This document shows positions 34,364-43,836 of a stretch of DNA of 64,000 nt, in pieces. Each line of letters opens with the position of its first letter. The first letter of the stretch is position 1. The position numbers and the translations under genes were made by a program. The notes under the pieces are model-generated. The model was not told where the DNA came from. It was given only the letters and a program-made list of their open reading frames with translations, and did not search any database. This DNA comes from Hamadaea flava (lineage in GTDB: Bacteria; Actinomycetota; Actinomycetes; Mycobacteriales; Micromonosporaceae): assembly GCF_024172085.1 (NCBI RefSeq), contig NZ_JAMZDZ010000001.1, forward strand, positions 6,200,001-6,264,000. The letters run 5' to 3'.

Positions 34364-35416
34364 GTGAGCTCTCTCCGACTACGTGGGGCGCTCGTCGCGC
34401 TCGCGGCAACGGCCCTGGTCGTGACCGCGGGGGCGACGGCTCTCGCGGCGAGCACGTCGACTTTCCCGCTGGCCGACCCTGACACCGTCCTGGCGAAGGA
34501 CGGCTCGTACGTCACCTATGGCACGACCGTCGGCGCCGGGAAGGGTACGCGTTGCGGCGCGACCGGCCGGCTGTTCGTGCCCGTTCTCGTCCACGGCTCC
34601 GGCAGTGCTGTCGGCATGGCCAACTGTGCGGCGTACGACGCGCTTCCGTCTGGGCCGGGTGCCTGGGCTGAGCCCGACGGTGCGATCTGGGCACCGGGTG
34701 TCGCGCGGTTCGGCGACCGGTTCTTCATGTTCTATACGGCCTCCCGCAAGGGCTCCGGCCAGAAATGCATCGGCCGGGCGATTTCCAGTAGCGCTCGCGG
34801 TCCGTTCGTCAACCAGGGCGAATGGGCCTGCCCCGACGCGGGTCGGTGGGCGCTCGACGCCAATCCCTTCGTTGCCGGCGGGAATCTGTATGTGACCTAC
34901 CGGGATGACGCGATCGCGACGGGTGCGGAGACCGGCATCTCCACCGTCCGGACCGACAGCGAGGGCCGTGCGATCTGGGACACCCGGCGCGACATGCTCA
35001 AGAGCACCGACATCACCTGGGATACCGCGAAGACCAGCGGTGGTACGCATGTCGTGGAGAACCCGTCGATGTGGAAGGCCGCCGACGGGGACTGGTACCT
35101 GATGTACTCGGGCAACAACTGGGACAGCCCCCGGTACGCGACCGGCATCGCGAACTGCGGTACCACCCCGCTGCCGGGCTCGCGCTGTACGCCCATCCGC
35201 GAGGGTGTGGCGCGTCCCTTCTTCGGCTTCACCGGAGCGGCCGGGCTCAACCCGATCCGCGGTCTTCCCGGCAATCATCAGGGTCCCGGCGGGATGGACG
35301 TCTTCACCGCCGCCGACGGCACCTACCGCGTGGTCTGGCACTGGTGGGACGGGGCCACCCGGTTCCCGATGACCGGCGTGCTGACCCGGCCCTCCTCCGG
35401 CTTCCTCGTGTCCTGA
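34364..35416 (+). CDS. Secreted glycoside hydrolase family 43-like protein
   Basis: 350 residues from GTG 34364 behind AGGAGG. A signal peptide (ALVALAATALVVTAGATALA) is followed by FPLADPDTVLAKDGSYVTYGTT, DGAIWAPGVARFGDRFFMFYTAS, ALDANPFVAGGNLYVTYRDD and HVVENPSMWKAADGDWYLMYSGN. These carry the Asp, Asp and Glu acids expected in five-bladed GH43 propellers, which trim arabinans and xylans. This fits the arabinose operon 7 kb downstream. Confidence 0.85.
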   Translation: MSSLRLRGALVALAATALVVTAGATALAASTSTFPLADPDTVLAKDGSYVTYGTTVGAGKGTRCGATGRLFVPVLVHGSGSAVGMANCAAYDALPSGPGAWAEPDGAIWAPGVARFGDRFFMFYTASRKGSGQKCIGRAISSSARGPFVNQGEWACPDAGRWALDANPFVAGGNLYVTYRDDAIATGAETGISTVRTDSEGRAIWDTRRDMLKSTDITWDTAKTSGGTHVVENPSMWKAADGDWYLMYSGNNWDSPRYATGIANCGTTPLPGSRCTPIREGVARPFFGFTGAAGLNPIRGLPGNHQGPGGMDVFTAADGTYRVVWHWWDGATRFPMTGVLTRPSSGFLVS

Positions 35417-35443
35417 CCGCTGCTTCGACAAAGGAGATCCGTG

Positions 35444-36277
35444 ATGCCAATCAGTAGACGACGCGCGCTCGGCCTGGCCGGTGGCGCCGCCCTCGCCGGA
35501 GCTACCGGCGCGCTGGGCCTGGCCGAGTCCGCCGGTGCGGCGACCGCTTGGCGAAACCTCGGCGTCGTCACCGCCAACATCGGCCGAGACAACCTCGGCC
35601 AGCGGGAGGCCGCGATCGTCGCCGTCCGCAACGCCCTCAGCATGGAAGGTCCCCAGGACCGGCCGCTCGTCGGCTGGCAGGAGATCGGCGAGGGCGACGG
35701 CGACGAGAAGGAGAAGGGCTGGATCAACGAGCACTTCGGGCCGTACTACAACAACCTGCACCTGAACGACGGCGGGCACCTCGTCCCGATGTCCGTGCCC
35801 AAGGTGTACACGGTGCTCGCCCAGCGGGTCACACCGGTTCACCCGGGCAAGGAAGGGGTTTCGCCGAACCGAGTCATCACCGAGGTCCTCCTGGGCGCGG
35901 CCGACGACCCGGCGCTCAAGTTCGCCTTCGTCAACACGCACTTCGTGGCCGGGGCGTACAACGGGAAGGAAGACCCGTATGAGGCGTGGCGGGACCGGAT
36001 GTGGGCGCTGCACTTCGACACCCTCCGGAACACCGTCATGGAATATTGGCGTACGCGTGGCTATCCGGTGATCTGGACCGGCGACACCAACCGTGACCCG
36101 ATGCCGAAGCTGTACCCAGAGCGGGAGACGCGGGCCTTCGGCTCCGGCATCGATCACATCGGCTGGATCCAGGGCACGAACGGCGTACAGATCCAGCTGC
36201 GGAACACGAAGGTCGTCCCGATGAACGTCGACGGCCACGACGCCCGGGTGGCGGTGCTCCAGCTCCGCCGGGTCTGA
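35444..36277 (+). CDS. Secreted endonuclease/exonuclease/phosphatase-fold protein
   Basis: 277 residues from ATG 35444 (AAAGGAG upstream; GTG 35441 is possible). The N-terminus has RRRALGLAGGAALAG, a Tat-like signal. The EEP core is visible in VVTANIGRDN, VGWQEIGEGD, FAFVNTHFV, VIWTGDTNRDPM and NVDGHDARVAVLQL, with the Glu, His and Asp residues of the metal-dependent phosphodiesterase site. It follows the GH43 gene by 27 bases and may be co-transcribed. Target unknown. Confidence 0.82.
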   Translation: MPISRRRALGLAGGAALAGATGALGLAESAGAATAWRNLGVVTANIGRDNLGQREAAIVAVRNALSMEGPQDRPLVGWQEIGEGDGDEKEKGWINEHFGPYYNNLHLNDGGHLVPMSVPKVYTVLAQRVTPVHPGKEGVSPNRVITEVLLGAADDPALKFAFVNTHFVAGAYNGKEDPYEAWRDRMWALHFDTLRNTVMEYWRTRGYPVIWTGDTNRDPMPKLYPERETRAFGSGIDHIGWIQGTNGVQIQLRNTKVVPMNVDGHDARVAVLQLRRV

Positions 36278-36399
36278 CGCGCCGACCTTTCGCGCCCGGC
36301 ATTCCTCGGTGGGATGCCGGGCGTCGACGCAGTTTCTGTTATCGATCTGTTTCGCGTGCATCTCCTACATGAGGATCACCGGATCGATCGGGGAGAGAC

Positions 36400-38184
36400 A
36401 TGTCAAGGTCAGCAACAACAAGCAGCCGGGCAACGGGGTTCAGCCTGGGCAGATCCGCCCGCGTCGCAGTGGCGTCAGTGGCGGCCGGCGTACTGGTGAT
36501 GGCCGGAATCGTCGCCGGAGGCACCGCGGCCAACGCGGCGACGGTGGCGGCTTTCCCCGGCGCCGCGGTTCCGGCGATGTATGCGACCGGCGGCCGCGGT
36601 GGCGACGTCTACCACGTCACCAATCTCACCGACAACGCCGGCAGCCCGCAGGCGGGATCACTGCGATACGGCATCACGACCGTTCCCAGCGGTGGCCGGA
36701 CGATCGTCTTCGACGTGGCAGGCACCATCAAGCTGTCGCCGGCCGGGCGGCAGGGCTGGCTGACGATCAACGCGAGCAACCTGACCATCGCCGGGCAGAC
36801 CGCGCCCAAACCCGGCATCACGATCATGGGCCAGGCCACGAAGGTCACCGGGAAGAACGTCATCATCCGGCACGTGAAGTTCCGGCCCGGCAAGGATCAG
36901 GCCAATCCAGAGTCGGCGACCAACGACGGGATCTGGATCACTGGGGACAGCGTCATCGTCGACCACGTCTCGGTCAGTTGGGCCGACGACGAGGGGATCA
37001 GCGTCAGCGACGCCGCCGGTCAGGTCACGGTGCAGTACGCCATCGTGTCCGACGGGCTCAATTACAACGGTCACAGCTACGGAGCCCTGGTCGGCAGCGA
37101 CGTCACCGGCTCGAACGTCGCGTACCACCACAACCTGTTCGCCCACCAGGTCAGCCGGCTGCCGCGGCTAGGCAACGAGACCGGTGCGGTGAACAACGTC
37201 GAGTGGAGCAACAACGTCATCTTCGAGGGCAAGGGCTACAGCGGTGCCGACCAGCTCGCCAACGGCAACTTCGTCGGCAACACCTACCTGCGGCAGAATT
37301 CCAGCAATCCTGAGGTCTACACCGGGGCCACCGGAACGGCGGCGTACATCTCGGGCAACCGAGCCGACTATGACGGCGACTCGAACCTGACCAACGGCGT
37401 GGACATCGCCTGGGACCGGTTCACCAGCGTGCCGACGCACAACTCCAGCCGTTTCACCGTCCCCAACGTGACCACCGAGTCGGCCGGTGCCGCGCTGACC
37501 AAGGTCCTCGACAGCTCCGGCGCGTTCTGGTGGGCGCGCGACGCCGTCGACACCCGGGTGATCAGCGACACCCGCTCGACCAGCGGCTCGGTCATCAACG
37601 ATCCCAACTCTACCGAGTGGAACAACCTTTGGAACGCCGCGCAGGTGAGCAGCCCCAGCGGCTGGGACACCGACCGCGACGGTATGCCGAACGCCTGGGA
37701 GGCGGCGGCCGGGCTGAACCCGAGCGCCGACGACCACAACGGCGACGCGGACGGCGACGGGTACCGCAACATCGAGGAGTACCTCGACTACGCCGCTCAG
37801 GGCAGCAAGACTCTGCCGACGACCTCGCCCACCACTTCGCCGACGGCGTCCACCTCACCGTCGACCGTACCCACGACGCCCCCGCCCGGTGGTGCGTGCT
37901 CGGCTGCGTACCAGACGGTCAATTCTTGGCCGGATGGATTCCAAGGTGAGGTGACGGTGACGGCCGGCACCGCGGCGATCAGCGGTTGGAGCGTCAAATG
38001 GACGCTTGCCGGCGGCCAGACGGTCAGCCAGACCTGGAACGGCCGACTCGCCGTGAGCGGCACGGCGGCGACGGTGACCAACGAGTCCTACAACGGGGCG
38101 TTGGCGGCGGGAGCGTCGACCACGTTCGGCTTCACCGCAGCCGGCACCGCGACCGCACCGACGATGACCTGCACCAGCCCGTAG
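36400..38184 (+). CDS. Secreted pectate lyase (PL1-like) with C-terminal CBM2
   Basis: 594 residues. Signal peptide to about residue 47. A right-handed beta-helix follows, with GGRGGDVYHVTNLTDN, GSLRYGI, IVFDVAGTIKL, NVIIRHVKFRPG and VDHVSVSWADDEGISV. An acidic Asp/Asn-rich calcium-binding stretch (DTDRDGMPNAWE then DADGDGYRNIEEYL) comes next, then a Thr/Ser/Pro linker, then a CBM2 cellulose-binding domain with CSAAYQTVNSWPDGFQGEVTV and WSVKWTLAGGQTVSQTWNG. It cleaves pectin while held on cellulose. Confidence 0.9.
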   Translation: MSRSATTSSRATGFSLGRSARVAVASVAAGVLVMAGIVAGGTAANAATVAAFPGAAVPAMYATGGRGGDVYHVTNLTDNAGSPQAGSLRYGITTVPSGGRTIVFDVAGTIKLSPAGRQGWLTINASNLTIAGQTAPKPGITIMGQATKVTGKNVIIRHVKFRPGKDQANPESATNDGIWITGDSVIVDHVSVSWADDEGISVSDAAGQVTVQYAIVSDGLNYNGHSYGALVGSDVTGSNVAYHHNLFAHQVSRLPRLGNETGAVNNVEWSNNVIFEGKGYSGADQLANGNFVGNTYLRQNSSNPEVYTGATGTAAYISGNRADYDGDSNLTNGVDIAWDRFTSVPTHNSSRFTVPNVTTESAGAALTKVLDSSGAFWWARDAVDTRVISDTRSTSGSVINDPNSTEWNNLWNAAQVSSPSGWDTDRDGMPNAWEAAAGLNPSADDHNGDADGDGYRNIEEYLDYAAQGSKTLPTTSPTTSPTASTSPSTVPTTPPPGGACSAAYQTVNSWPDGFQGEVTVTAGTAAISGWSVKWTLAGGQTVSQTWNGRLAVSGTAATVTNESYNGALAAGASTTFGFTAAGTATAPTMTCTSP

Positions 38185-38255
38185 CGATCGGCCCGCCGCC
38201 GTGCCGCTCGTCGGGCGCACGGCGGCGGGGCCAGGTCTGGCGGCATCATGGTCAG

Positions 38256-38846
38256 GTGATCAATGGCGAACCCGACGACGTCGCACGCTACGTCACCGGA
38301 GGAACACGTCGGTACCTCGACCTGCTGCATGGCAGGTTTCTCTCGCGTCCAGACGACCAGCGCGCCGAATTCGTCCGTGCGTTGGTTCACGATTCCCAGA
38401 CGATCAGCGACGAGCATCTTGCCCTCCTCCTGACGGGGCGCTTGGACTTGGGCGGCTGGCAGCCGAGAATCGTCGCGGCGTGGCTCGTCGGCATAGGCCG
38501 ACGCGCCACGTTCCGGAGGCCGATCGGCGAGCTGCTGCTGGCGAGCGACATGACCTATGCGGGCCAGGGATACTGTGTCGCCCTGGCGGCACTGGGCACG
38601 GAGGAAGACGCCCGCATTCTTGCCGAATACCTCGATCGCTACCTGCCGCAGATCGAGCGTCGATACGACCAGCGCTGGGCGATGGCTGCTTTGGTCCATC
38701 TCGACTCGGTACGCGGAACCCACATCGCGGATTCATACCTGACTGTCGACGGACCCTGGCAGCGTTGGGTGAATGGGCTTCCCAATCAGCCTATTGAGTT
38801 CGAGTACCTGCGGTCCCGAATCGCTGATGCGTGCGCGCTCCAGTGA
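38256..38846 (+). CDS. DUF6000 family protein
   Basis: 196 residues from GTG 38256. RYVTGGTRRYLDLLHGRFLSRP, WQPRIVAAWLVGIGRRATFRRPIGELLLASDMTYAGQGYCVALAALGTEEDARIL and YDQRWAMAALVHLDSVRGT match DUF6000, a helical family of unknown function. It lies in the space between the pectate lyase and the epoxide hydrolase. Confidence 0.8.
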   Translation: MINGEPDDVARYVTGGTRRYLDLLHGRFLSRPDDQRAEFVRALVHDSQTISDEHLALLLTGRLDLGGWQPRIVAAWLVGIGRRATFRRPIGELLLASDMTYAGQGYCVALAALGTEEDARILAEYLDRYLPQIERRYDQRWAMAALVHLDSVRGTHIADSYLTVDGPWQRWVNGLPNQPIEFEYLRSRIADACALQ

Positions 38847-38933
38847 TGCTGCGACGGTGCAGGAACGGATCTCGCCCGAAACGTCGAAGCCCGGACCTGC
38901 GCGAGGCGGGTCCGGGCTTTCCGAAACGAGCGG

Positions 38934-40067
38934 CTAGAGCTCGGCGACGAATTCGCGAATGTCGCCGACATAAAGGTCGGTCGCCTCGTGGGCGGCGTAG
39001 TGCCCACCGGCGTTGCGCGGGCCGCCCTTCGGGAGGTCGGCGTCGTACTTGCGCCAGCGGACGACGTTCGCGTGGTCGCGCTCGACCAGCGGCCGGATCG
39101 ACTGGAAGTCGCCGGCGAAGATGGCCACGCCCAGCGGTGTGGTCGTCGGGCCTTCCGGCTTCTCGTCGGTGTGGGCGTCCTCGTAGTAGAAGCGGATCGC
39201 CGAGCCGGAGGTGCCGGTCAGCCAGTAGATCGCGGTGTTGGCGATGACGAAGTCCGCGTCGAGCGATTCGCCCATGAGCTGGGCGTTCCAGGCGAGCAGG
39301 CCCACCGGCGAGTCGGCCAGCGCGAACGCGAGGGTCTGCGGCTGCTGCGAGTGGAGAACGTTGAACGAGAACATGTTCTCGTAGAACCACTGCAGGTGCT
39401 GGAGGGCGGCGTAGTCCTCGGGGCCGAACGTCGCGAACTCGGCCGAGTCGCCGGACGGGAACGAGAACGCCTGCGTCACGTGGACGCCGATCACCTTGTC
39501 GGGCGCGACGCGGCCCATTTCCGGCGCGATCATCGAACCGGCGTCGTTGCCCGCCGCGACGTAGCGCTCGTAACCGAGGCGGTTCATCAGCTCGACCCAG
39601 GCGCGGGTGGTGCGGAAGCGGTTCCAGCCCGCCGAGCGGGTCGGGCCGGAGAAGCCGAAGCCGGGCAGCGACGGGATCACCAGGTGGAAGGCCGGCGCCG
39701 CCGAGTCGGCCGGGTTGGTGAGCGGCTCGATGACGTCCAGGAACTCGACGACCGAGCCGGGCCAGCCGTGCGTGAGGATCATCGGCGTCGCGTCCTCGCG
39801 CGGCGAGCGTACGTGCAGGAAGTGGATGTCTTCGCCGTCGATCTCGGTGGTGAACTGCGGGTACGCGTTCAGCCGAGCCTCCAGCGCCCGCCAGTCGAAC
39901 GTCGTCCGCCAGTGCTCGACGAGCGTGCGTACGCGGTCGTTGGTCATGCCGTGGGAACCGTCGGCCCCGGGCAGCTCGTTCGGCCAGATGATCCGGTCGA
40001 GGCGGGCGGCGAGGTCGTCGAGCTGCGCCTGGGCGACGTCGACGCGGAAGGGGCGGATCGCGGTCAT
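38934..40067 (-). CDS. Epoxide hydrolase, alpha/beta-hydrolase fold
   Basis: 377 residues from ATG 40067 behind GGAGG. The N-terminal domain FRVDVAQAQLDDLAARLDRIIWPNE is the epoxide hydrolase cap-linked N-terminus. The core has ILTHGWPGSVVEFLDVIEPL (oxyanion HGWPGS), AAGNDAGSMIAPEMG (nucleophile Asp) and a late GGHYAAHEATD (catalytic His). Probably removes reactive or xenobiotic epoxides. Two operator-like palindromes overlie its promoter. Confidence 0.9.
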   Translation of the reverse strand: MTAIRPFRVDVAQAQLDDLAARLDRIIWPNELPGADGSHGMTNDRVRTLVEHWRTTFDWRALEARLNAYPQFTTEIDGEDIHFLHVRSPREDATPMILTHGWPGSVVEFLDVIEPLTNPADSAAPAFHLVIPSLPGFGFSGPTRSAGWNRFRTTRAWVELMNRLGYERYVAAGNDAGSMIAPEMGRVAPDKVIGVHVTQAFSFPSGDSAEFATFGPEDYAALQHLQWFYENMFSFNVLHSQQPQTLAFALADSPVGLLAWNAQLMGESLDADFVIANTAIYWLTGTSGSAIRFYYEDAHTDEKPEGPTTTPLGVAIFAGDFQSIRPLVERDHANVVRWRKYDADLPKGGPRNAGGHYAAHEATDLYVGDIREFVAEL

Positions 40068-40086
40068 CGGAGCCTCCAACTGGAGC

Positions 40087-40134
40087 GGAATGTTTCGTTC
40101 CGTCTCAGCATAGCAGAACGGAACGCTCCATTCC
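40087..40134 (-). promoter_or_regulatory. Tandem TetR-type operators over the epoxide hydrolase promoter
   Basis: GGAATGTTTCGTTCC (40087-40101) and GGAACGCTCCATTCC (40120-40134) are both GGAA-Y-G-N3-C-R-TTCC palindromes, centres 33 bp apart. On the minus strand TTGGAA and TATGCT form a promoter with an 18-bp spacer that covers the upstream site. A repressor of TetR type is likely, but no such gene is in the window. Confidence 0.7.
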
Positions 40135-40239
40135 AATGCCGATGACGGGGCAGGTCAGGTTCATTCACCTGTCCGGCTCGGTTAAACGGCGGTTTGCTGG
40201 AGCATCCGGCAACGAACGGCGACAAACGGGAGGTGGACG

Positions 40240-40653
40240 GTGTCCGGATCGGTGCTTCATCGAGTAGCCATGGCGTTCGGCCTGGCGGCGGCAGTCGTGA
40301 TCACACCGGTGAGCGCACACGCGGGGCAGGTGGCCAAGGCCCTGATTGTCGGTGGCTTGGGGGTGGAGGGCGACGGCTTCTACAGCGAGCTGGTCGCGGT
40401 CACGACCTTCGCGATCCGGCTGCCGGTGCCGCAGCCGACCGAGGTCGACGTCACCGTCTTCGACGTGGACGGGACGGTGCTGGGAGGCACCAGTACGCAG
40501 GACGCCCCCCAGTTCGGCTACGACATCTGCCTGACGCATGCGCTCCATCGGGGCGGCGTACCGGTCGGGGTGGTCGGCATCAGCGGCGATGGGATCGATC
40601 AAGACGACATGATTGCGGCGGCCGGCCGCACAGGGTTTGCCATTACTGACTGA
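40240..40653 (+). CDS. Small secreted protein
   Basis: 137 residues from GTG 40240 (GGGAGG upstream). Signal peptide MAFGLAAAVVITPVSAHAG is followed by a small beta-rich domain with VDVTVFDVDGTVLGG. No known family. Divergent from the epoxide hydrolase gene. Confidence 0.65.
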   Translation: MSGSVLHRVAMAFGLAAAVVITPVSAHAGQVAKALIVGGLGVEGDGFYSELVAVTTFAIRLPVPQPTEVDVTVFDVDGTVLGGTSTQDAPQFGYDICLTHALHRGGVPVGVVGISGDGIDQDDMIAAAGRTGFAITD

Positions 40654-40799
40654 ACGGGCGACCGAATCAGCACTGGAGTGCACTGTGGAATGGCCCATTC
40701 CCGAACGGGGTACGCCCCACGCCTGAGATGCTCGCAATGCCTGGTGATCGTCGGGTACGTTGCCGAACACCCAGTTCAACGTACCCCTGGAGCGCCATT

Positions 40800-41246
40800 G
40801 TGTTGAAGCGTGCCTCGATGCTGATCGCCGCCTCCGTCGCGAGTCTCGCGGTCGTGCTGCCCTCGTCCCCGGCATTCGCGGCCAACCCGCGAATCATGTT
40901 CACGAAGGTCGTCGTGGACCCGTCCGGAAAGGACACGACGGCCAATTCGCAGCTCGTCCGTGAGGTCGCCACGCTCAAGAACACCACGAGCAAGGCGATC
41001 ACGCTGACGAACTGGACCGTGCGCGACAAGTCCAACCACGTCTACAAGTTCGGCACGTTCACGCTGGGCGCCGGCAAGTCGGTGCGCCTGCACACCGGCA
41101 AGGGCGCCAACACCAGCACCGACCGCTACTGGGGGCTCGGCTGGTACGTCTGGAACAACACCGGCGACGCGGCGTACGTGCGGGACGCGTCCGGGCGGGC
41201 GGTCGACTCCTGCTCGTGGGGCAACGTCGACGTCAAGTACTGCTGA
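40800..41246 (+). CDS. Secreted lamin-tail-domain protein
   Basis: 148 residues from GTG 40800. After a signal peptide (MLIAASVASLAVVLPSSPAFAAN) the mature protein has LVREVATLKNTTSKAITLTNWTVRDKSNHVYKFGTFTLGAGKSVRLHTGKG and WYVWNNTGDAAYVRDASG, typical of the lamin tail domain, an Ig-like module found in secreted bacterial proteins. Binding partner unknown. Confidence 0.85.
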   Translation: MLKRASMLIAASVASLAVVLPSSPAFAANPRIMFTKVVVDPSGKDTTANSQLVREVATLKNTTSKAITLTNWTVRDKSNHVYKFGTFTLGAGKSVRLHTGKGANTSTDRYWGLGWYVWNNTGDAAYVRDASGRAVDSCSWGNVDVKYC

Positions 41247-41293
41247 TCGCATTGGGCCGCTGGAACAACCTCCAGCGGCCCCTCAGCGACGAG

Positions 41294-42355
41294 TCAGCAA
41301 TAGAGGTTGCCGCCCGCGGTCGTACCGAGGATCTGGACGAACTGCTGGTACGCCGTGACGCGGCTCTGCACCTGGCCGGGGTTGCCGCCGTTGCATTCGA
41401 GCGAGCCGTTGATGCTGCGGATGGTCTCGCCGAAACCGGCTCCGTTGACCATCGCGTTATGCGCCGTCATCGTGCCCGGCCCGGTCTGGGTGTTCCAGTA
41501 CCAGAGCGCCGTACGCCAAGCGACCGCCGCGTCGGTCTCGACGAGCCACGGGTTGGTGAGCAGCGGGAGACCGAGCGCGTCGCCGGCGGCCTTGTAGTTG
41601 AAGTTCCAGCTCAGCTGGATCGGGCCGCGGCCGTAGTAGTTGGCCGCGCCGGCCGGGCAGCCGTACGACTGGCTCAGGTCGCAATAGGTGCCCCGGTTGA
41701 TCTCCGTGATGTAGACGAGTCCACCGGTTTCGTGGTTGACGTTGGCGAGGAAGGCCGCGGCCTCCTGGCGGCGTACGGTGTCGGTGCCCGTGGCGGCGAA
41801 CGCCGGGTAGGAGCTGAGGGCCGCGACGAGACCCTGGTACGTGTAGAAGGAGTTCCGGCTCGGGAACATCTGGTTGAACTGGATTTCGCTGACGACGAAG
41901 CCGCCCGGGTTGGTAGGCGGGGGAGTGGTGCCGCCGCCGCTGCAGGCGTACGGGTCCCAGTACCAGGTGCTGATCGTGGGGTCATAGCCGGGATTGCCGT
42001 GCTCGGCGATGTAGTAGTTGCCGTTCGTGTAGCGGACGATCGCACCGGTGTCGTACCAGGTGCCGGCGGTCCAGTTCGGATAGGCGCAACCGCCGCCGGG
42101 CGGCGGCGTCGATCCGCCGCACGTGCCCTGGTCGGCCCAGACGTCCGCGCCGCCCGGGGTCTCGTTCTGCGTCCACCACTTGGCCCGCCAGTTGTGGCCG
42201 TTGTAGGAGGCCGTCATCCCGCCTGTGTAGACCGCCGAGGACTGCCAAGGCGTCACGCAGTCCGCCGCCGTGGCCATGCCGGCGGGCAGCACCGCTACCA
42301 CCGCGCCGGCGATCGTGATCATGAGTGTCGCCGCCAGAACGCGTACGCGCGACAT
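41294..42355 (-). CDS. Secreted chitinase, GH19, with two carbohydrate-binding modules
   Basis: 353 residues from ATG 42355, behind GAAGGAG. After a signal peptide come two CBM5/12-type modules: WQSSAVYTGGMTASYNGHNWRAKWWTQNETPG, then WTAGTWYDTGAIVRYTNGNYYIAEHGN. The GH19 catalytic domain follows, with FLANVNHETGGLVYITE (catalytic Glu) and YYGRGPIQLSWNFNY. It hydrolyses chitin, chiefly of fungi. It diverges from the arabinose transporter operon. Confidence 0.93.
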   Translation of the reverse strand: MSRVRVLAATLMITIAGAVVAVLPAGMATAADCVTPWQSSAVYTGGMTASYNGHNWRAKWWTQNETPGGADVWADQGTCGGSTPPPGGGCAYPNWTAGTWYDTGAIVRYTNGNYYIAEHGNPGYDPTISTWYWDPYACSGGGTTPPPTNPGGFVVSEIQFNQMFPSRNSFYTYQGLVAALSSYPAFAATGTDTVRRQEAAAFLANVNHETGGLVYITEINRGTYCDLSQSYGCPAGAANYYGRGPIQLSWNFNYKAAGDALGLPLLTNPWLVETDAAVAWRTALWYWNTQTGPGTMTAHNAMVNGAGFGETIRSINGSLECNGGNPGQVQSRVTAYQQFVQILGTTAGGNLYC

Positions 42356-42487
42356 CGATACTCCTTCCCGCAGGAATATATTGATGCGCATACGTTACAT
42401 GGTTTTAGCAAAGTTCCCTAACAGTTTCCGTCGTAACCCAACCGTTACCGAATTCCCGTTGACCGTGAGCTGGGTCACGGCAAAAGA

Positions 42488-42556
42488 TGTGAGCGTTAAC
42501 AACCCCCATCTACCTCTGGAAACAACTCGCATCGCGCAGAAATGTGAGCGTTAACA
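42488..42556 (+). promoter_or_regulatory. Two LacI-type operators upstream of the arabinose transporter
   Basis: TGTGAGCGTTAACA occurs at 42488-42501 and at 42543-42556, 55 bp apart, each followed by T/ACCCCC. A third copy, in reverse orientation, lies at 47711-47724 over the araB start. The regulator at 46677 is the likely ligand. The spacing of the first two sites could allow loop formation. Confidence 0.82.
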
Positions 42557-42578
42557 TCCCCCGTTCCTGAGGAGTGCC

Positions 42579-43703
42579 ATGAAGATCGCGAAGCTGGCCG
42601 CGGCTGCGGCCGGCCTGCTCATCGCGGCGGGCCTGACGGCCTGTGGCGACACCACGAAGACGATCGACCAGCAGTCGAGCGCCGGCGCCGCCGGAGCGCT
42701 CGTCGGCGTCACGATGCCCACCAAGTCCTCGGAGCGGTGGATCCACGACGGGGACAACCTCAAGAGCCAGCTCGAGGCGCTCGGGTACAAGGTGGACCTC
42801 CAGTACGCCGAGAACGACATCCCCACCCAGGTCAACCAGATCGAGAACCAGATCACCAAGGGCGCGAAGCTGCTGATCGTCGCCTCGATCGACGGGACCG
42901 CGCTGACCACGCAGCTGCAGGAGGCGGCGGACAAGAAGATCCCGGTGATCGCGTACGACCGGCTGATCCGCAAGTCGCCCAACGTGGACTATTACGCGAC
43001 CTTCGACAACTACAAGGTCGGCGTGCAGCAGGCGACCTCGTTGCTGGTCGGGCTCGGCCTGAAGAAGCAGGACGGCACCGACGGCACCGCGAAGGGCCCG
43101 TTCAACATCGAGCTGTTCGCCGGGTCGCCGGACGACAACAACGCCACCTTCTTCTTCAACGGCGCGATGGACACCCTCAAGCCGTACATCGACAAGGGCA
43201 CCCTCGTCGTCAAGAGCGGGGAGACCGAGTTCAGGACGGTCGCGATCCTGCGCTGGGACCCGATGACGGCCCAGCGACGCATGGAGGACCTGCTCACGAA
43301 GGCGTACGCCAAGGGCGGCAAGGTCCAGGGCGTGCTGTCGCCCTACGACGGTCTGTCGATCGGCATCCTGTCGGCGCTGAAGAGCAACGGCTACGGCACG
43401 GCCGGTCAGCCCTACCCGATCGTGACCGGCCAGGACGCCGAGGTCGCCTCGGTGAAGTCGATCATCGCCGGTGAGCAGTACGCGACGATCTACAAGGACA
43501 CCCGCGAGTTGGCGAAGGTCACCGTGAAGATGGCCGACGCGGTCCTCAAGGGCGGCAAGCCCGAGGTCAACAACACCAAGGACTACGACAACGGCGTGAA
43601 GGTCGTCCCGTCCTACCTGCTCGAGCCGGTGGTGGTCTACAAGGACAACTACCAGAAGGCGCTCATCGACACCGGCTACTACACGGCCGACCAGCTCAAG
43701 TAG
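42579..43703 (+). CDS. Sugar ABC transporter substrate-binding lipoprotein, ChvE-like
   Basis: 374 residues. A lipoprotein signal ([13 protein letters not shown], lipobox LTAC) is followed by [39 protein letters not shown], typical of the multiple-monosaccharide binding proteins. With the ATPase and permease downstream this is a ChvE-MmsAB-type importer, which takes up arabinose, galactose or glucose. The operon's araBDA genes point to L-arabinose. Confidence 0.92.
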   Translation: MKIAKLAAAAAGLLIAAGLTACGDTTKTIDQQSSAGAAGALVGVTMPTKSSERWIHDGDNLKSQLEALGYKVDLQYAENDIPTQVNQIENQITKGAKLLIVASIDGTALTTQLQEAADKKIPVIAYDRLIRKSPNVDYYATFDNYKVGVQQATSLLVGLGLKKQDGTDGTAKGPFNIELFAGSPDDNNATFFFNGAMDTLKPYIDKGTLVVKSGETEFRTVAILRWDPMTAQRRMEDLLTKAYAKGGKVQGVLSPYDGLSIGILSALKSNGYGTAGQPYPIVTGQDAEVASVKSIIAGEQYATIYKDTRELAKVTVKMADAVLKGGKPEVNNTKDYDNGVKVVPSYLLEPVVVYKDNYQKALIDTGYYTADQLK

Positions 43704-43712
43704 CACGAGTGT

Positions 43713-43741
43713 CCGGCCGGGCCGTGCGACGGCCCGGCCGG
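43713..43741 (+). terminator. Intra-operon hairpin after the binding-protein gene
   Basis: CCGGCCGGGCC pairs with GGCCCGGCCGG around a seven-base loop. Such a stem may lower expression of the ATPase and permease relative to the binding protein. Confidence 0.75.
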
Positions 43742-43836
43742 GCATGCGATCACCGACCTGCGGCCGGCGCTCGCAGGCCTGAGACTGAGCCAGCCGATGA
43801 CCGGCCGAGGGCCGGTCAAGAGCGAGGGAGATCACC

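Noticed and set aside
33559-34515. Long N-terminal extension of the membrane protein beyond 34239
   Set aside because: The extension overlaps the divergent GH43 gene's start and reads as its antisense; the hydrophobic start at ATG 34239 is more credible.
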